In this document: piece by piece, positions 1 through 8,018 of the stretch | How positions within the stretch are numbered: position 1 is the stretch's first letter | Layout of the letters: every line of letters begins with the position of its first letter | Assembly: GCF_013364275.1 (NCBI RefSeq) | Contig: NZ_CP054932.1 | Coordinates: forward strand, 5,642,001 to 5,706,000 | DNA length: 64,000 bases | Direction: 5' to 3' | Source of the DNA: Actinomadura sp. NAK00032 | GTDB lineage: Bacteria > Actinomycetota > Actinomycetes > Streptosporangiales > Streptosporangiaceae | Notes under the pieces: generated by a model | The model's input: the letters and a program-made list of their open reading frames with translations, nothing else | Told to the model about the DNA's origin: nothing | Database searches by the model: none | Made by a program: the position numbers and the translations under genes

Positions 1-797
1 ACGGTGGCCCACACGATCTCGTACGGGACGTCCCCGGCGATCTTCCGGATGCGGGCGTCGAGCGCGCCGGAGGCCCGCTCGGCGTCCAGGTCGTGGTCGG
101 CGGGCACCTGCCAGTCGATGCGCCACGTCCCGTCCGGGCACTGGTGGACGAGGACCTGCCGCCCCGGGTTCCACTCCGGGTCGAAGAAGAACCGCCGCTC
201 GCTCGGGAACGGCAGCTCGGCCCGGATGTCGCAGATGAGGAACTTGTCGGCGAACGTGCGGCCGGGGAAGCCGATGCCGAGCAGCTCCCGGACCGCGCCG
301 TGCCCGCCGTCCGCGCCGACCAGGTGCGTCCCGCGCACCGTGGCGCCGCCGGCCTCGACCTCGACGCCGCCCTCGCCTTGGCGCACGGCGCGGACCCGGT
401 GCCCGTACCGGACCTCGACCAGCGGCTCGGCGCCGGCGAGGTCGCGCAGGTACGCCTCCACCTCGGCCTGCGAGATGTTGATCCACGGCGGGACCTCGCC
501 GCTCCCGGCACCGGGGAAGGTGACGGCGAACAGCTCGTCGCCCCGGTGGTAGGTGCGGCCGGTCGTCCAGGTCACGCCGCGGGCGATCATCCGCTCGGCG
601 CAGCCGGCCCGGTCGAGGACGTCCAGGACGTCCCGCTGGAAGCAGATGGCCCGCGACCCGGCCGGGTCGCGCCGCGCGGCGGCCTCCAGCACCACGGCCG
701 GCACCCCGTGCCGGGCCAGCAGCAGCGCCGTGACCAGGCCGACCGGCCCGGCGCCGGCGACCACGACCGGTTCCGCGACGGAGCCCACGCCCGCCAT
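1..797 (-). CDS. FAD-dependent aromatic hydroxylase, PheA/TfdB type (partial, C-terminus off the left edge)
   Basis: The N-terminal 265 residues are visible. They hold the FAD dinucleotide motif GAGPVG at residues 15-20, a long aliphatic helix after it, and the GADGG motif at about 161-165 followed by AVR, the second FAD contact of the FAD_binding_3 family. That family hydroxylates phenols, chlorophenols, resorcinol-type and hydroxybenzoate rings using NAD(P)H and O2. The start is the ATG at 797. The gene is co-directional with the pyrophosphatase gene, 34 bp downstream of it. The maleylacetate reductase at 1403 makes a phenol or resorcinol hydroxylase attractive, but the substrate-binding half is cut off, so the substrate is open. 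Confidence 0.85.
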   Translation of the reverse strand, partial: MAGVGSVAEPVVVAGAGPVGLVTALLLARHGVPAVVLEAAARRDPAGSRAICFQRDVLDVLDRAGCAERMIARGVTWTTGRTYHRGDELFAVTFPGAGSGEVPPWINISQAEVEAYLRDLAGAEPLVEVRYGHRVRAVRQGEGGVEVEAGGATVRGTHLVGADGGHGAVRELLGIGFPGRTFADKFLICDIRAELPFPSERRFFFDPEWNPGRQVLVHQCPDGTWRIDWQVPADHDLDAERASGALDARIRKIAGDVPYEIVWAT

Positions 798-831
798 GGT
801 GCGCCGCCCCCTCCCCGCCGTAAAGGCCCGG

Positions 832-1329
832 TCAGGCCGTCGGGCCGCTCGTCGCCCGCGCGCGTTCGGCGGCCTCGACGATCGTCCGGTCGGCGACCTG
901 CCGGTCCTGCCAGCCGCGCACGTCGGCGCTCTTGCCCGGCTCCAGGCTCTTGTAGATGTCGAAGAAGTGCGCGATCTCGTCGAGGATGTGCTCGTGCACG
1001 TCGCGCAGGTCGCGGATCTCCTCGTAGCGGACGTCCCGCGACGGGACGGTGAGGACCTTGGCGTCGGCCCCCTTCTCGTCGTGCATCCAGAACACGCCGA
1101 CGCTGCGGACGGTGATCTGGCAGCCGGGGAACGTGGGCTCCTCCAGCAGCACCATCGCGTCCAGCGGGTCGCCGTCCTCCGCGCAGGTGTCCGGGATGTA
1201 GCCGTAGTCGTGCGGGTACCGGGTCGCGGTGAACAGCATCCGGTCGAGGCGGATGCGGCCCAGCCGGTGGTCCATCTCGTACTTGTTGCGCGATCCCCCG
1301 GGGATCTCGACGACCATTTCGATCTCCAT
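832..1329 (-). CDS. ppa: Inorganic pyrophosphatase, family I
   Basis: A 165-residue cytoplasmic soluble pyrophosphatase, hydrolysing PPi to two phosphates with Mg2+. The family signature DGDPLDA is at residues 52-58, giving the three metal-binding aspartates (52, 54, 57). The N-terminal EIPGGSRNKYE and RIRLDR segments are also typical of family I. The ATG at 1329 is preferred over the longer reading frame because GGGGGAGG lies about seven bases upstream and family members begin with this M-E-(I/F)-x-(V/M) pattern. It sits between an aromatic hydroxylase and a divergent maleylacetate reductase, an unusual place for a housekeeping enzyme, so it could be a second paralogue; the window cannot show this. 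Confidence 0.93.
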   Translation of the reverse strand: MEIEMVVEIPGGSRNKYEMDHRLGRIRLDRMLFTATRYPHDYGYIPDTCAEDGDPLDAMVLLEEPTFPGCQITVRSVGVFWMHDEKGADAKVLTVPSRDVRYEEIRDLRDVHEHILDEIAHFFDIYKSLEPGKSADVRGWQDRQVADRTIVEAAERARATSGPTA

Positions 1330-1402
1330 GCGTACCTCCCCCGTCCCATCCCTACCCCATCCGGGGCGCCGGCGGGACGATCCGCGCCCGTAGAGTCGGG
1401 GC

Positions 1403-2470
1403 ATGGACGCGCTCCGCTTCACCTACCGGCCGCTGCCCGTGCGGGTCGTCTTCGGCGCGGGCGTGCTGGCCGGCCTGCCCGCCGAGGCGGCCGCGCTGGG
1501 CCTGTCCCGGGTGCTGGTGCTGGCGACGCCGGGGCGGCGGGGGGACGCCGAGCGCGCCGCGGCGGCCCTCGGGGACCGGCTGGCCGGCGTGCACGCCGGA
1601 GCGGTGATGCACGTCCCGGCGCAGGTGGCGGCGGAGGCGTGCCGGGCCGCCGCGGCGGCGGGCGCGGACGGCCTCGTCGCGTTCGGCGGCGGGTCGGCGG
1701 TCGGGCTGGCCAAGGCGGTCGCGAAGGAGACGGGGCTGCCGATCGTGGCCGTCCCGACGACGTACTCCGGCTCGGAGATGACGCCGGTGTGGGGCATGAC
1801 GGAGGACGGCGTCAAACGCACCGGGCGCGACGAGCGCGTCCTGGCCCGGACGGTCCTCTACGACCCGTCCCTGACGCTGGGCCTGCCGCCCGCCGTCTCG
1901 GCGGCGTCGGCGATGAACGCGATGGCGCACGCCGTCGAGGCGCTGTACTCCCCCGACGCGTCGCCGGTGGTGTCGCTGATGGCGGAGGAGGCCGTCCGGG
2001 TACTGGCGGACGCGCTCCCGGAGGTCGTGCGGTCGCCCGGCGGCCTGCCCGCGCGCACCCGCGCCCTGTACGGGGCGTGGCTGTGCGGCACCTGCCTCGG
2101 TGCGACGACGATGGGCCTGCACCACAAGCTGTGCCACATCCTCGGCGGGTCGCTGGACCTGCCGCACGCCGAGACCCACACCGTCCTGCTGCCGCACGCC
2201 CTCGCCTACAACGCCCCGGCCGCGCCGGACGCCGTGCACGCGCTGCGCCGGGCGCTCGGACGGGACGACCCCGCCCGCGCACTGTGGGAGCTGTCCGGTT
2301 CGTTGGGCCTGCCGCGCTCGCTCAAGGACCTCGGCGCCGACCCCGCCCGCCTGGACGACGTGGTCGCGCGGGCCGCCGCCGGGGGCTTCGCGAACCCGCG
2401 CCCGGTGGAGGAGGCGGGCCTTCGGGTCCTGCTCGGGAACGCCTGGGAGGGGCGCCCGCCCGGCGCCTAG
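1403..2470 (+). CDS. Maleylacetate reductase (iron-containing alcohol dehydrogenase superfamily)
   Basis: A 355-residue protein of the usual family length. It has the NAD(P)-binding GGGS motif at residues 95-98 followed by GLAKAVAKE, then PTTYSGSEMTP, and the metal-binding region HHKLCHILGG at about 240, continuing into PHAETH. Family members reduce maleylacetate to 3-oxoadipate with NAD(P)H in chloroaromatic, resorcinol and hydroxyquinol degradation. Divergent from the pyrophosphatase and aromatic hydroxylase genes, it suggests a ring-degradation locus extending past the left edge. The ring-cleaving dioxygenase that would supply maleylacetate is not visible. The 3' end overlaps the polA stop codon by 4 bp on the opposite strand. 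Confidence 0.9.
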   Translation: MDALRFTYRPLPVRVVFGAGVLAGLPAEAAALGLSRVLVLATPGRRGDAERAAAALGDRLAGVHAGAVMHVPAQVAAEACRAAAAAGADGLVAFGGGSAVGLAKAVAKETGLPIVAVPTTYSGSEMTPVWGMTEDGVKRTGRDERVLARTVLYDPSLTLGLPPAVSAASAMNAMAHAVEALYSPDASPVVSLMAEEAVRVLADALPEVVRSPGGLPARTRALYGAWLCGTCLGATTMGLHHKLCHILGGSLDLPHAETHTVLLPHALAYNAPAAPDAVHALRRALGRDDPARALWELSGSLGLPRSLKDLGADPARLDDVVARAAAGGFANPRPVEEAGLRVLLGNAWEGRPPGA

Positions 2471-5100
2471 TGGGCCGCGGCGTTCCAGTCGGCGCCGGCG
2501 CCGATGGCGACCTCCAGGCCGACCGTGAGCGGGTAGGCGGTCGTCATGCGGTCGCGGACGACCGCCTCCACCGCGTCCCGCTCCCCCGGCGCCACCTCCA
2601 GGACGATCTCGTCGTGCACCTGGAGCAGCAGCCGGCTGCGCAGCCCGGCCGCGGTGAGCGCCTCGTCCACCCGCAGCATGGCGATCTTGACGATGTCGGC
2701 GGCCGAGCCCTGGACCGGCGCGTTCAGCGCCATCCGCTCGGCGGTCTCGCGGCGCTGCCGGTTGTCGCTGGTCAGGTGCGGCAGGTAGCGGCGGCGGCCG
2801 AGGACGGTCCGGGTGTAGCCGGTGGCGCGGGCCTCGGCGACGACGTGGTCGAGGTAGTCGCGGACGCCGCCGAGCCGGTCGAAGTAGGCGTCCATCAGCG
2901 GGCGCGCCTCCGCCTGCGGGATGCCGAGCTGCTTGGCCAGCCCGAACGCCGACAGCCCGTACGCGAGCCCGTACGACATCGCCTTGATCTTGCGGCGCAT
3001 GTCGGCGGTGACGGCGGCGGGCGCTACCTGGAAGACCTGCGCCGCCATCGTCGCGTGCAGGTCCTCGCCGGAGGCGAACGCGGCCAGCAGCGTCGGGTCC
3101 TGCGACAGGTGCGCCATGACGCGCAGTTCGAGCTGGCCGTAGTCGGCCGTCAGCAGCGACTCGTAGCCGGGGCCGGGCAGGAACGCCCGCCGGATGCGCC
3201 GCCCCTCCTCGGTGCGGACGGGGATGACCTGGAGGTTCGGCTCGGTCGAGGTGAGGCGGCCGGTGGCGGCGACGGTCTGCTGGAAGGTGGTGTGGATCCG
3301 GCCGTCCGCGCCGGTCTCCCGGATCAGCCCGGCGACGGTCGCGCGCAGCCGCGCCTGGTCGCGGTGGCGCAGCAGCACCTGCGGCAGCCCGTTGTCGGTC
3401 TGGGCGGCGAGCCAGGTCAGCGCGTCCACGTCGGTGGAGTGGCCGGATTTGATCTTCTTGGTGCGGGGCAGGTCCAGCTCGCCGAACAGCACCTCCTGGA
3501 GCTGCTTGGTCGAACCGGGGTTGAAGCGGTGCCCGGCGATCTCCGCGGCCTCGTCGGCGGCGCGCTCCATGCCGGCGGCGAAGTGGCGCTCCAGCTCGTC
3601 CAGGAGGGCGGCGTCCACGTGGATCCCGGCGCGTTCGGCGCGGGCGAGCAGGTCCGACAGCGGCAGCTCGACGTCGCGGAGGACCGCGTCCATGCCGGTG
3701 GAGGCGAGGTCGGCGGCGAACTTCCCGGCCAGGTCGAGGACGGCGCGCGCGCTGAGCATCAGCCCGGCGGCCCCCTCGGCGGGCGGGCGGCGGCCGAGGT
3801 GGCGGCCCGCGAGGTCGGCGATCCCGTAGGCGGCCAGGCCGGGGAGCAGCAGGTAGGCGGCCATCGCCGTGTCGGTGGCGACGCCGCCGAGGCGCCAGCC
3901 GCGCTCACCGAACACGCGCAGCAGCGCCTTGACGTCGTGCAGCGCCTTGGGGCGGGACGGATCGGCGAGCCACTCCGCGAAGGCGCGCTCATCGGCCCCG
4001 GTGAGCGCGGACGGCTCGAACGCCGCCGCGCGGTCGTCGCCGGTCGCCAGCGCGATCCGCGCGATGTCGCCGGTGCCGCGCGCCCACGTCCAGTCGGCGG
4101 CCAGTCCCGTCAGGCCGGTGCCGTGGGCGCGGAGCCAGCCCGCCAGCTCGTCCGGGCCCAGCTCGCGGCCCTTCACCGGCTCGGGCCGCGCCGTCCCGGC
4201 GGGACGGCCCCCGCCCGGGTCGGCGGCGAACAGGCGCTGCCGGAGGCTGGCGTTGCGGAACTCCAGCTCGTCCAGCAGCGCGGTGAACGCGGACAGGTCG
4301 TAGGGGCGGCGCCGCAGGTCGGCGGGCGCGACCGGCAGGTCCACGTCGCGGACGAGCTCGGTGAGCCGCCGGTTCAGCCGCACCGCGTCGAGCGCGCCGC
4401 GCAGCCGCTCCCCCGCCTTGCCCTTCACCTCGCCCGCCCGCTCCAGCAGCGCGTCGAGGGTGCCGAACTCGCGGACCCACTTCGCGGCCGTCTTCTCCCC
4501 GATGCCGGGGATGCTCGGCAGGTTGTCGGACGGGTCGCCGCGCAGCGCCGCGAAGTCCGGATACTGCGCGGGGGTCAGCCCGTACTTCTCCCGCACGGCC
4601 TCCGGCGTGTACCGGACCATCTCGGCGGCCGTCCGGTAGAAGTACAGGACGGTGACGTCGTCGCCGACGAGCTGGAGCGCGTCGCGGTCGCCGGTGACGA
4701 TCAGCACGGCCATGCCGTCGGCCACCGCCGCCGCGGTGAGCGTCGCGATCACGTCGTCGGCCTCGTAGCCGGGCGCCCGCAGCACCGGGACGCTCATCGC
4801 GGCGAGCAGCCGGTCCAGGACGGGCAGCTGGGCGCCGAACTCCGCCGGCGACCGCGTCCGGGTCGCCTTGTACTCAGGGAACGCCTCGGCGCGGAACGTC
4901 CGCCGGCCCACGTCGAACGCGACGGCCGCGTGCGTCGGGCGCTCGTCCCGCAGCACGTTCGCCAGCATGTTCGCGAACCCGTACACGACGTTGGTGGGCT
5001 GCCCGGCCGTGGTGGTGAAGTTCTCCACCGGCAGCGCGTAGAAGGCCCGGTAGGCCAGCGAGTGGCCGTCCAGGAGCAGCAGGCGCGGCCGGTCGGTCAT
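2467..5100 (-). CDS. polA: DNA polymerase I
   Basis: An 877-residue family A polymerase. The N-terminal 5'-3' exonuclease has DGHSLAYRAFYALP at 10-23, acidic DRDAL at about 140 and the helix-hairpin part RGDPSDNLPSIPGIGEKTA near 185-203. The polymerase domain has motif A DYGQLELR near 652, motif B RRKIKAMSYGLAYG near 705 and motif C VHDEI near 827. The middle region lacks the Asp-Glu residues of a working 3'-5' exonuclease (AADWTWARG stands where DTET is expected), as in other actinobacterial PolA proteins, so proofreading is probably absent. I chose the ATG at 5100 because MTDRPRLLLLDGHS matches family N-termini and the upstream extension does not. It acts in Okazaki fragment processing and repair. 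Confidence 0.97.
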   Translation of the reverse strand: MTDRPRLLLLDGHSLAYRAFYALPVENFTTTAGQPTNVVYGFANMLANVLRDERPTHAAVAFDVGRRTFRAEAFPEYKATRTRSPAEFGAQLPVLDRLLAAMSVPVLRAPGYEADDVIATLTAAAVADGMAVLIVTGDRDALQLVGDDVTVLYFYRTAAEMVRYTPEAVREKYGLTPAQYPDFAALRGDPSDNLPSIPGIGEKTAAKWVREFGTLDALLERAGEVKGKAGERLRGALDAVRLNRRLTELVRDVDLPVAPADLRRRPYDLSAFTALLDELEFRNASLRQRLFAADPGGGRPAGTARPEPVKGRELGPDELAGWLRAHGTGLTGLAADWTWARGTGDIARIALATGDDRAAAFEPSALTGADERAFAEWLADPSRPKALHDVKALLRVFGERGWRLGGVATDTAMAAYLLLPGLAAYGIADLAGRHLGRRPPAEGAAGLMLSARAVLDLAGKFAADLASTGMDAVLRDVELPLSDLLARAERAGIHVDAALLDELERHFAAGMERAADEAAEIAGHRFNPGSTKQLQEVLFGELDLPRTKKIKSGHSTDVDALTWLAAQTDNGLPQVLLRHRDQARLRATVAGLIRETGADGRIHTTFQQTVAATGRLTSTEPNLQVIPVRTEEGRRIRRAFLPGPGYESLLTADYGQLELRVMAHLSQDPTLLAAFASGEDLHATMAAQVFQVAPAAVTADMRRKIKAMSYGLAYGLSAFGLAKQLGIPQAEARPLMDAYFDRLGGVRDYLDHVVAEARATGYTRTVLGRRRYLPHLTSDNRQRRETAERMALNAPVQGSAADIVKIAMLRVDEALTAAGLRSRLLLQVHDEIVLEVAPGERDAVEAVVRDRMTTAYPLTVGLEVAIGAGADWNAAAH

Positions 5101-5161
5101 GTTCACATCCTGGCACCGGGGAAGGGGGCATGAAACGGCCGGGGCGAGTGTTGGGGGCGAC

Positions 5162-5989
5162 ATGGACAAGATCGAACTGGGCCGGCTCGGGATCTGGCGG
5201 CCGTGGAGCGCGCTGGACCCGGAGCTGGCCAAGGACGTCGAGGACCTCGGCTACGGCGCCGTCTGGATCGGCGGGTCGCCGCGCGGCGACCTGGAGATCG
5301 CCGAACGGCTGCTGGCCGGCACCGACCGGATCGTGATCGCGACCGGCATCGTGAACATGTGGGCCACGCCGGCCGCGGAGGTCGCCGCGTCCTACCACCG
5401 GCTGAACGAGGCGCACGGCGGCCGGTTCCTGCTGGGCGTCGGCATCGGCCACCCGGAGGCGACGCAGGAGTACCGCAGCCCGTACGAGACGATCGTCCGC
5501 TACCTGGACGACCTCGACGCGGCCGGCGTCCCGGCCGGCGGGCGGGTGCTGGCCGCGCTCGGGCCGAAGGTGCTGCGGCTGGCGGCGGAGCGCACCGCGG
5601 GCGCGCACCCGTACTTCACCACGCCCGAGCACACCCGGGAGGCGCGCGAGACGCTCGGCGCCGGGCCGCTCCTCGTCCCCGAGCAGAAGGTGGTGCTCGA
5701 CACCGACGCCGGGCGCGCCCGCGCGACGGCCCGGGAGGCCGCGAAGATGTACCTGGGGCTGCGCAACTACGTCGGCAACTTCAAGCGGCTCGGCTTCACC
5801 GACGCCGACGTGGCCGGCGGCGGCAGCGACGCGCTCATCGACGCGCTGGTCGCGCAGGGCGACGCGGCGGCGCTGGCCGCGCGGGTGCGGGAGCACTTGG
5901 ACGCGGGCGCCGACCAGGTGGCCGTGCAGGTGCTGGGCGACGGCGACCCGCGTCCGGCGCTGCGCGCGGTAGCCGAAGCGCTCGGCTGA
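5162..5989 (+). CDS. LLM-class oxidoreductase, probably F420-dependent
   Basis: A 275-residue luciferase-like (TIM-barrel) oxidoreductase. It starts with KIELGRLGIW, continues with the WIGGSPRGD and ATGIVNMW strands, and has LGVGIGHPE followed by a Y/P-rich cofactor loop, as in the short F420-dependent LLM subfamily of actinomycetes. The predicted role is hydride transfer between F420 or FMN and an unknown substrate; the substrate cannot be read from sequence. The ATG at 5162 is divergent from polA, leaving only 61 bp for two promoters. It ends at a strong bidirectional hairpin. Confidence 0.83.
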   Translation: MDKIELGRLGIWRPWSALDPELAKDVEDLGYGAVWIGGSPRGDLEIAERLLAGTDRIVIATGIVNMWATPAAEVAASYHRLNEAHGGRFLLGVGIGHPEATQEYRSPYETIVRYLDDLDAAGVPAGGRVLAALGPKVLRLAAERTAGAHPYFTTPEHTREARETLGAGPLLVPEQKVVLDTDAGRARATAREAAKMYLGLRNYVGNFKRLGFTDADVAGGGSDALIDALVAQGDAAALAARVREHLDAGADQVAVQVLGDGDPRPALRAVAEALG

Positions 5990-6003
5990 GCAGACGGACG
6001 GAA

Positions 6004-6035
6004 GAGGGGCGCGCCCGCAGCGGGGCGCGCCCCTC
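6004..6035. terminator. Bidirectional terminator hairpin
   Basis: Perfect 13-bp inverted repeat: GAGGGGCGCGCCC at 6004-6016 and its complement at 6023-6035, with a 6-base loop. It lies between the convergent LLM oxidoreductase and M28 peptidase genes and can serve both. No U-tract is present, which is common in high-GC actinomycetes. Confidence 0.8.
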
Positions 6036-6055
6036 ACCGAGGCGGAACTACCGGA

Positions 6056-7576
6056 CTACCGGGTCGCGTAGATGCCGATCTCGTCCGGCACGGTGCGCTT
6101 GGCCGCCTTGGCCGGGGCGCGCCTGGCCAGTTCGTTGCCGTTGACCGTGAGCGTGCTGTGCGCGAACAGCTGCGTCACCGCGGCCGTGGCGTCGATCATC
6201 TGGTCGAAGCCCTTGAGGTTCACGTTGTCGTAGCGGTCGCAGGCCGCGTGGTAGCAGGGGTCGTAGGCCACCCCGGCGGTGCCGCCGTAGACCGCCGCCT
6301 GCGCGGGCGTCTTGATGCCCTCGGCACCGGTGAAGACGCCGCCGGCGGGGATGCCCGCGGTGATGAACGCGTTGTAGTCCGACCGCCCGTTGAAGGGCGT
6401 CGGGTCGGTGGCGAGGCCCCGGCCCGCGAAGTAGTCGGTGAACGCCTTCTCGATCGCGCCGGACCCGGCGGGCGGCTCGACGTTGTTCTCGCCGGCGCTG
6501 TCGTCGCCGTCGTACACGAAGTTCACGTAGTTGGGCGAGGCGAGCATGTCGAAGTCGAGCATCAGCGCGACCTTGTCGCGCTCGGCCTGCGGGAGGTTGT
6601 CGACGTAGTACTGCGAGCCGAGCAGGCCCTCCTCCTCGGCGCCCCAGAACGCGAAGCGCACCTTGTTGCGGAGCTTGGAGCCGAGCTTGTTGATCTGCTT
6701 GGCCATCTCCAGCAGCGTCGCGGTGCCGGAGCCGTCGTCGTTGATGCCGGGGCCCTCGGTGACGCTGTCGTTGTGGGCGCCGACGACCACGATGTTGCCG
6801 GGCCTTCCGCGCTCGGTGTCGGCGATGACGTTGGCGGTCTCGCGCTTCTCGTTGAGCGTCTGCGTCTTCACGCGCAGCGTCACGCCGCCGTTGTTCGCCT
6901 GGTCGACGAGCGCCTTGCCGACCGCGTTGGTCGGGCCGACCACCGGGACGCCGTACGGCTTGGTCAGCGTGCCCGCGACGGGTCCGGGCTGGTCGGGGAG
7001 CTGGTAGATGACCACGGCGGACGCGCCCGCCGCGACGGCGTTGTCGGCCTTGACCGAGAAGAAGCAGCCGCCGCGCTGGATCAGCGCGATGGCGCCCGCC
7101 GGGAAGCCGGCGAAGTCGTCGGCCTCGCAGCCGCTGCCGAGCCCGGTGGCCCCGCTGTCGACGGGGGCCGCGGCGGCGGTGACGTCGCCGGTCCCGGAGT
7201 ACTGGAGGGTCGCGTAGTCGGTGTCCGGCGCGAACGTCTTCTGCTCGGGGGCCGTCTCGGCGAAGACCGGCTCGGCGGTCTGCTGCCAGAAGTCGAAGGC
7301 GAACTTCTGCACGACGGGGCTGTAGCCGGCCCGCTTGAGCTGGTCGGCCAGGTACTTGATGGTGATCGTGTTGCCGGGCAGCCCGGCGGCCCGGTTGCCG
7401 CCGTTGGCGTCCGCGATCTTCTGCAGGTTCAGCTGGTGGTGGCGGACGTTCTTCAGCGTGACCAGCCGGGCCAGTTTCGAGTGGGCCGGTCCGGCGGCCT
7501 GCGCTGTCGGCACCGCGGCCAGGGTGGCGGCTGCGAGCGACAGCCCGGTGAGGGTTGCGAGCGCGGCTCTGCGCAT
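6056..7576 (-). CDS. Secreted M28-family zinc aminopeptidase with PA domain
   Basis: A 506-residue preprotein. MRRAALATLTG begins an Arg-rich, hydrophobic, Ala-rich signal peptide with probable cleavage after AQA near residue 26. A protease-associated insert occupies roughly residues 130-250. The M28 catalytic part follows: GAHNDSV, then GINDDGSGT (bridging Asp), AEEEGLLGS (catalytic and ligand Glu), LDFDML, and a late CYHAACDRYDN holding the last His. This is the Streptomyces griseus aminopeptidase type of layout. It probably releases N-terminal amino acids from peptides outside the cell. The start at 7576 is favoured by the signal peptide and by GGAGACC just upstream; the longer frame adds non-signal residues. 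Confidence 0.92.
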   Translation of the reverse strand: MRRAALATLTGLSLAAATLAAVPTAQAAGPAHSKLARLVTLKNVRHHQLNLQKIADANGGNRAAGLPGNTITIKYLADQLKRAGYSPVVQKFAFDFWQQTAEPVFAETAPEQKTFAPDTDYATLQYSGTGDVTAAAAPVDSGATGLGSGCEADDFAGFPAGAIALIQRGGCFFSVKADNAVAAGASAVVIYQLPDQPGPVAGTLTKPYGVPVVGPTNAVGKALVDQANNGGVTLRVKTQTLNEKRETANVIADTERGRPGNIVVVGAHNDSVTEGPGINDDGSGTATLLEMAKQINKLGSKLRNKVRFAFWGAEEEGLLGSQYYVDNLPQAERDKVALMLDFDMLASPNYVNFVYDGDDSAGENNVEPPAGSGAIEKAFTDYFAGRGLATDPTPFNGRSDYNAFITAGIPAGGVFTGAEGIKTPAQAAVYGGTAGVAYDPCYHAACDRYDNVNLKGFDQMIDATAAVTQLFAHSTLTVNGNELARRAPAKAAKRTVPDEIGIYATR

Positions 7577-7663
7577 ACCAGGTCTCCGTTTGTGGGGGGA
7601 CGAAGCAACCCGAAGCCTGACACGCGTCAATTCCTGCAACAAGACACGACTCTGCATCAAAAC

Positions 7664-7677
7664 GGCCAATATTGGCC
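7664..7677. promoter_or_regulatory. Perfect 14-bp palindrome, candidate operator
   Basis: GGCCAATATTGGCC is self-complementary over all 14 bases and is followed by a pyrimidine run (TCTTTCTTCTCTCG). It lies 88 bp upstream of the M28 peptidase start. The AATATT core is rare in this DNA. Its binding protein is unknown. Confidence 0.5.
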
Positions 7678-7774
7678 TCTTTCTTCTCTCGTTTTACAAG
7701 ATCGACTTCCGGTTCGCCCATCACCGTCCGTCCCGGCCGCCTGCACGGCTCGTGTCGATCACCACCGGCGGAAC

Positions 7775-7788
7775 CGGAATGCATTCCG
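7775..7788. promoter_or_regulatory. Second perfect 14-bp palindrome, candidate operator
   Basis: CGGAATGCATTCCG is self-complementary over 14 bases and differs in sequence from the palindrome at 7664. It lies in the middle of the divergent region, about 230 bp upstream of cvnA. Confidence 0.45.
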
Positions 7789-8018
7789 CGGGCCCGGCCC
7801 GGAATGGCGCCAATCAGAACGCGCTGACCTGCATGAACAGCGGGAAAACCGGCGCGGCGGGGGCAGTGGCGCGCACCGCCCGCCGATTCGCCCCCGCACC
7901 CCGCTCCGTACTTCCCCGGATTTGTGTTCCAGCAGGTGAGACCCCTGGCCCCGGACAAATCGGCGTGAGTATGCTTCGTCACCCTTGAAGGTGGCCGCCG
8001 ACGATCAGGAGTGGGCCG

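Larger units (their letters stand above)
7577..8018. other. 442-bp divergent intergenic region with two perfect palindromes
   Basis: No supported gene lies between the divergent M28 peptidase and the conservon. The stretch 7620-7790 is clearly less GC-rich than its surroundings, as expected for promoter DNA, and contains two separate perfect 14-bp palindromes (7664-7677 and 7775-7788). The right end holds AGGAG at 8006-8010, the ribosome binding site of the TTG-started cvnA gene. Confidence 0.7.

Noticed and set aside
553..5133. A very long plus-strand open frame of 1526 codons
   Set aside because: It is antisense to polA and the pyrophosphatase, its product is low-complexity Arg/Gly/Ala, and it arises from high GC content.
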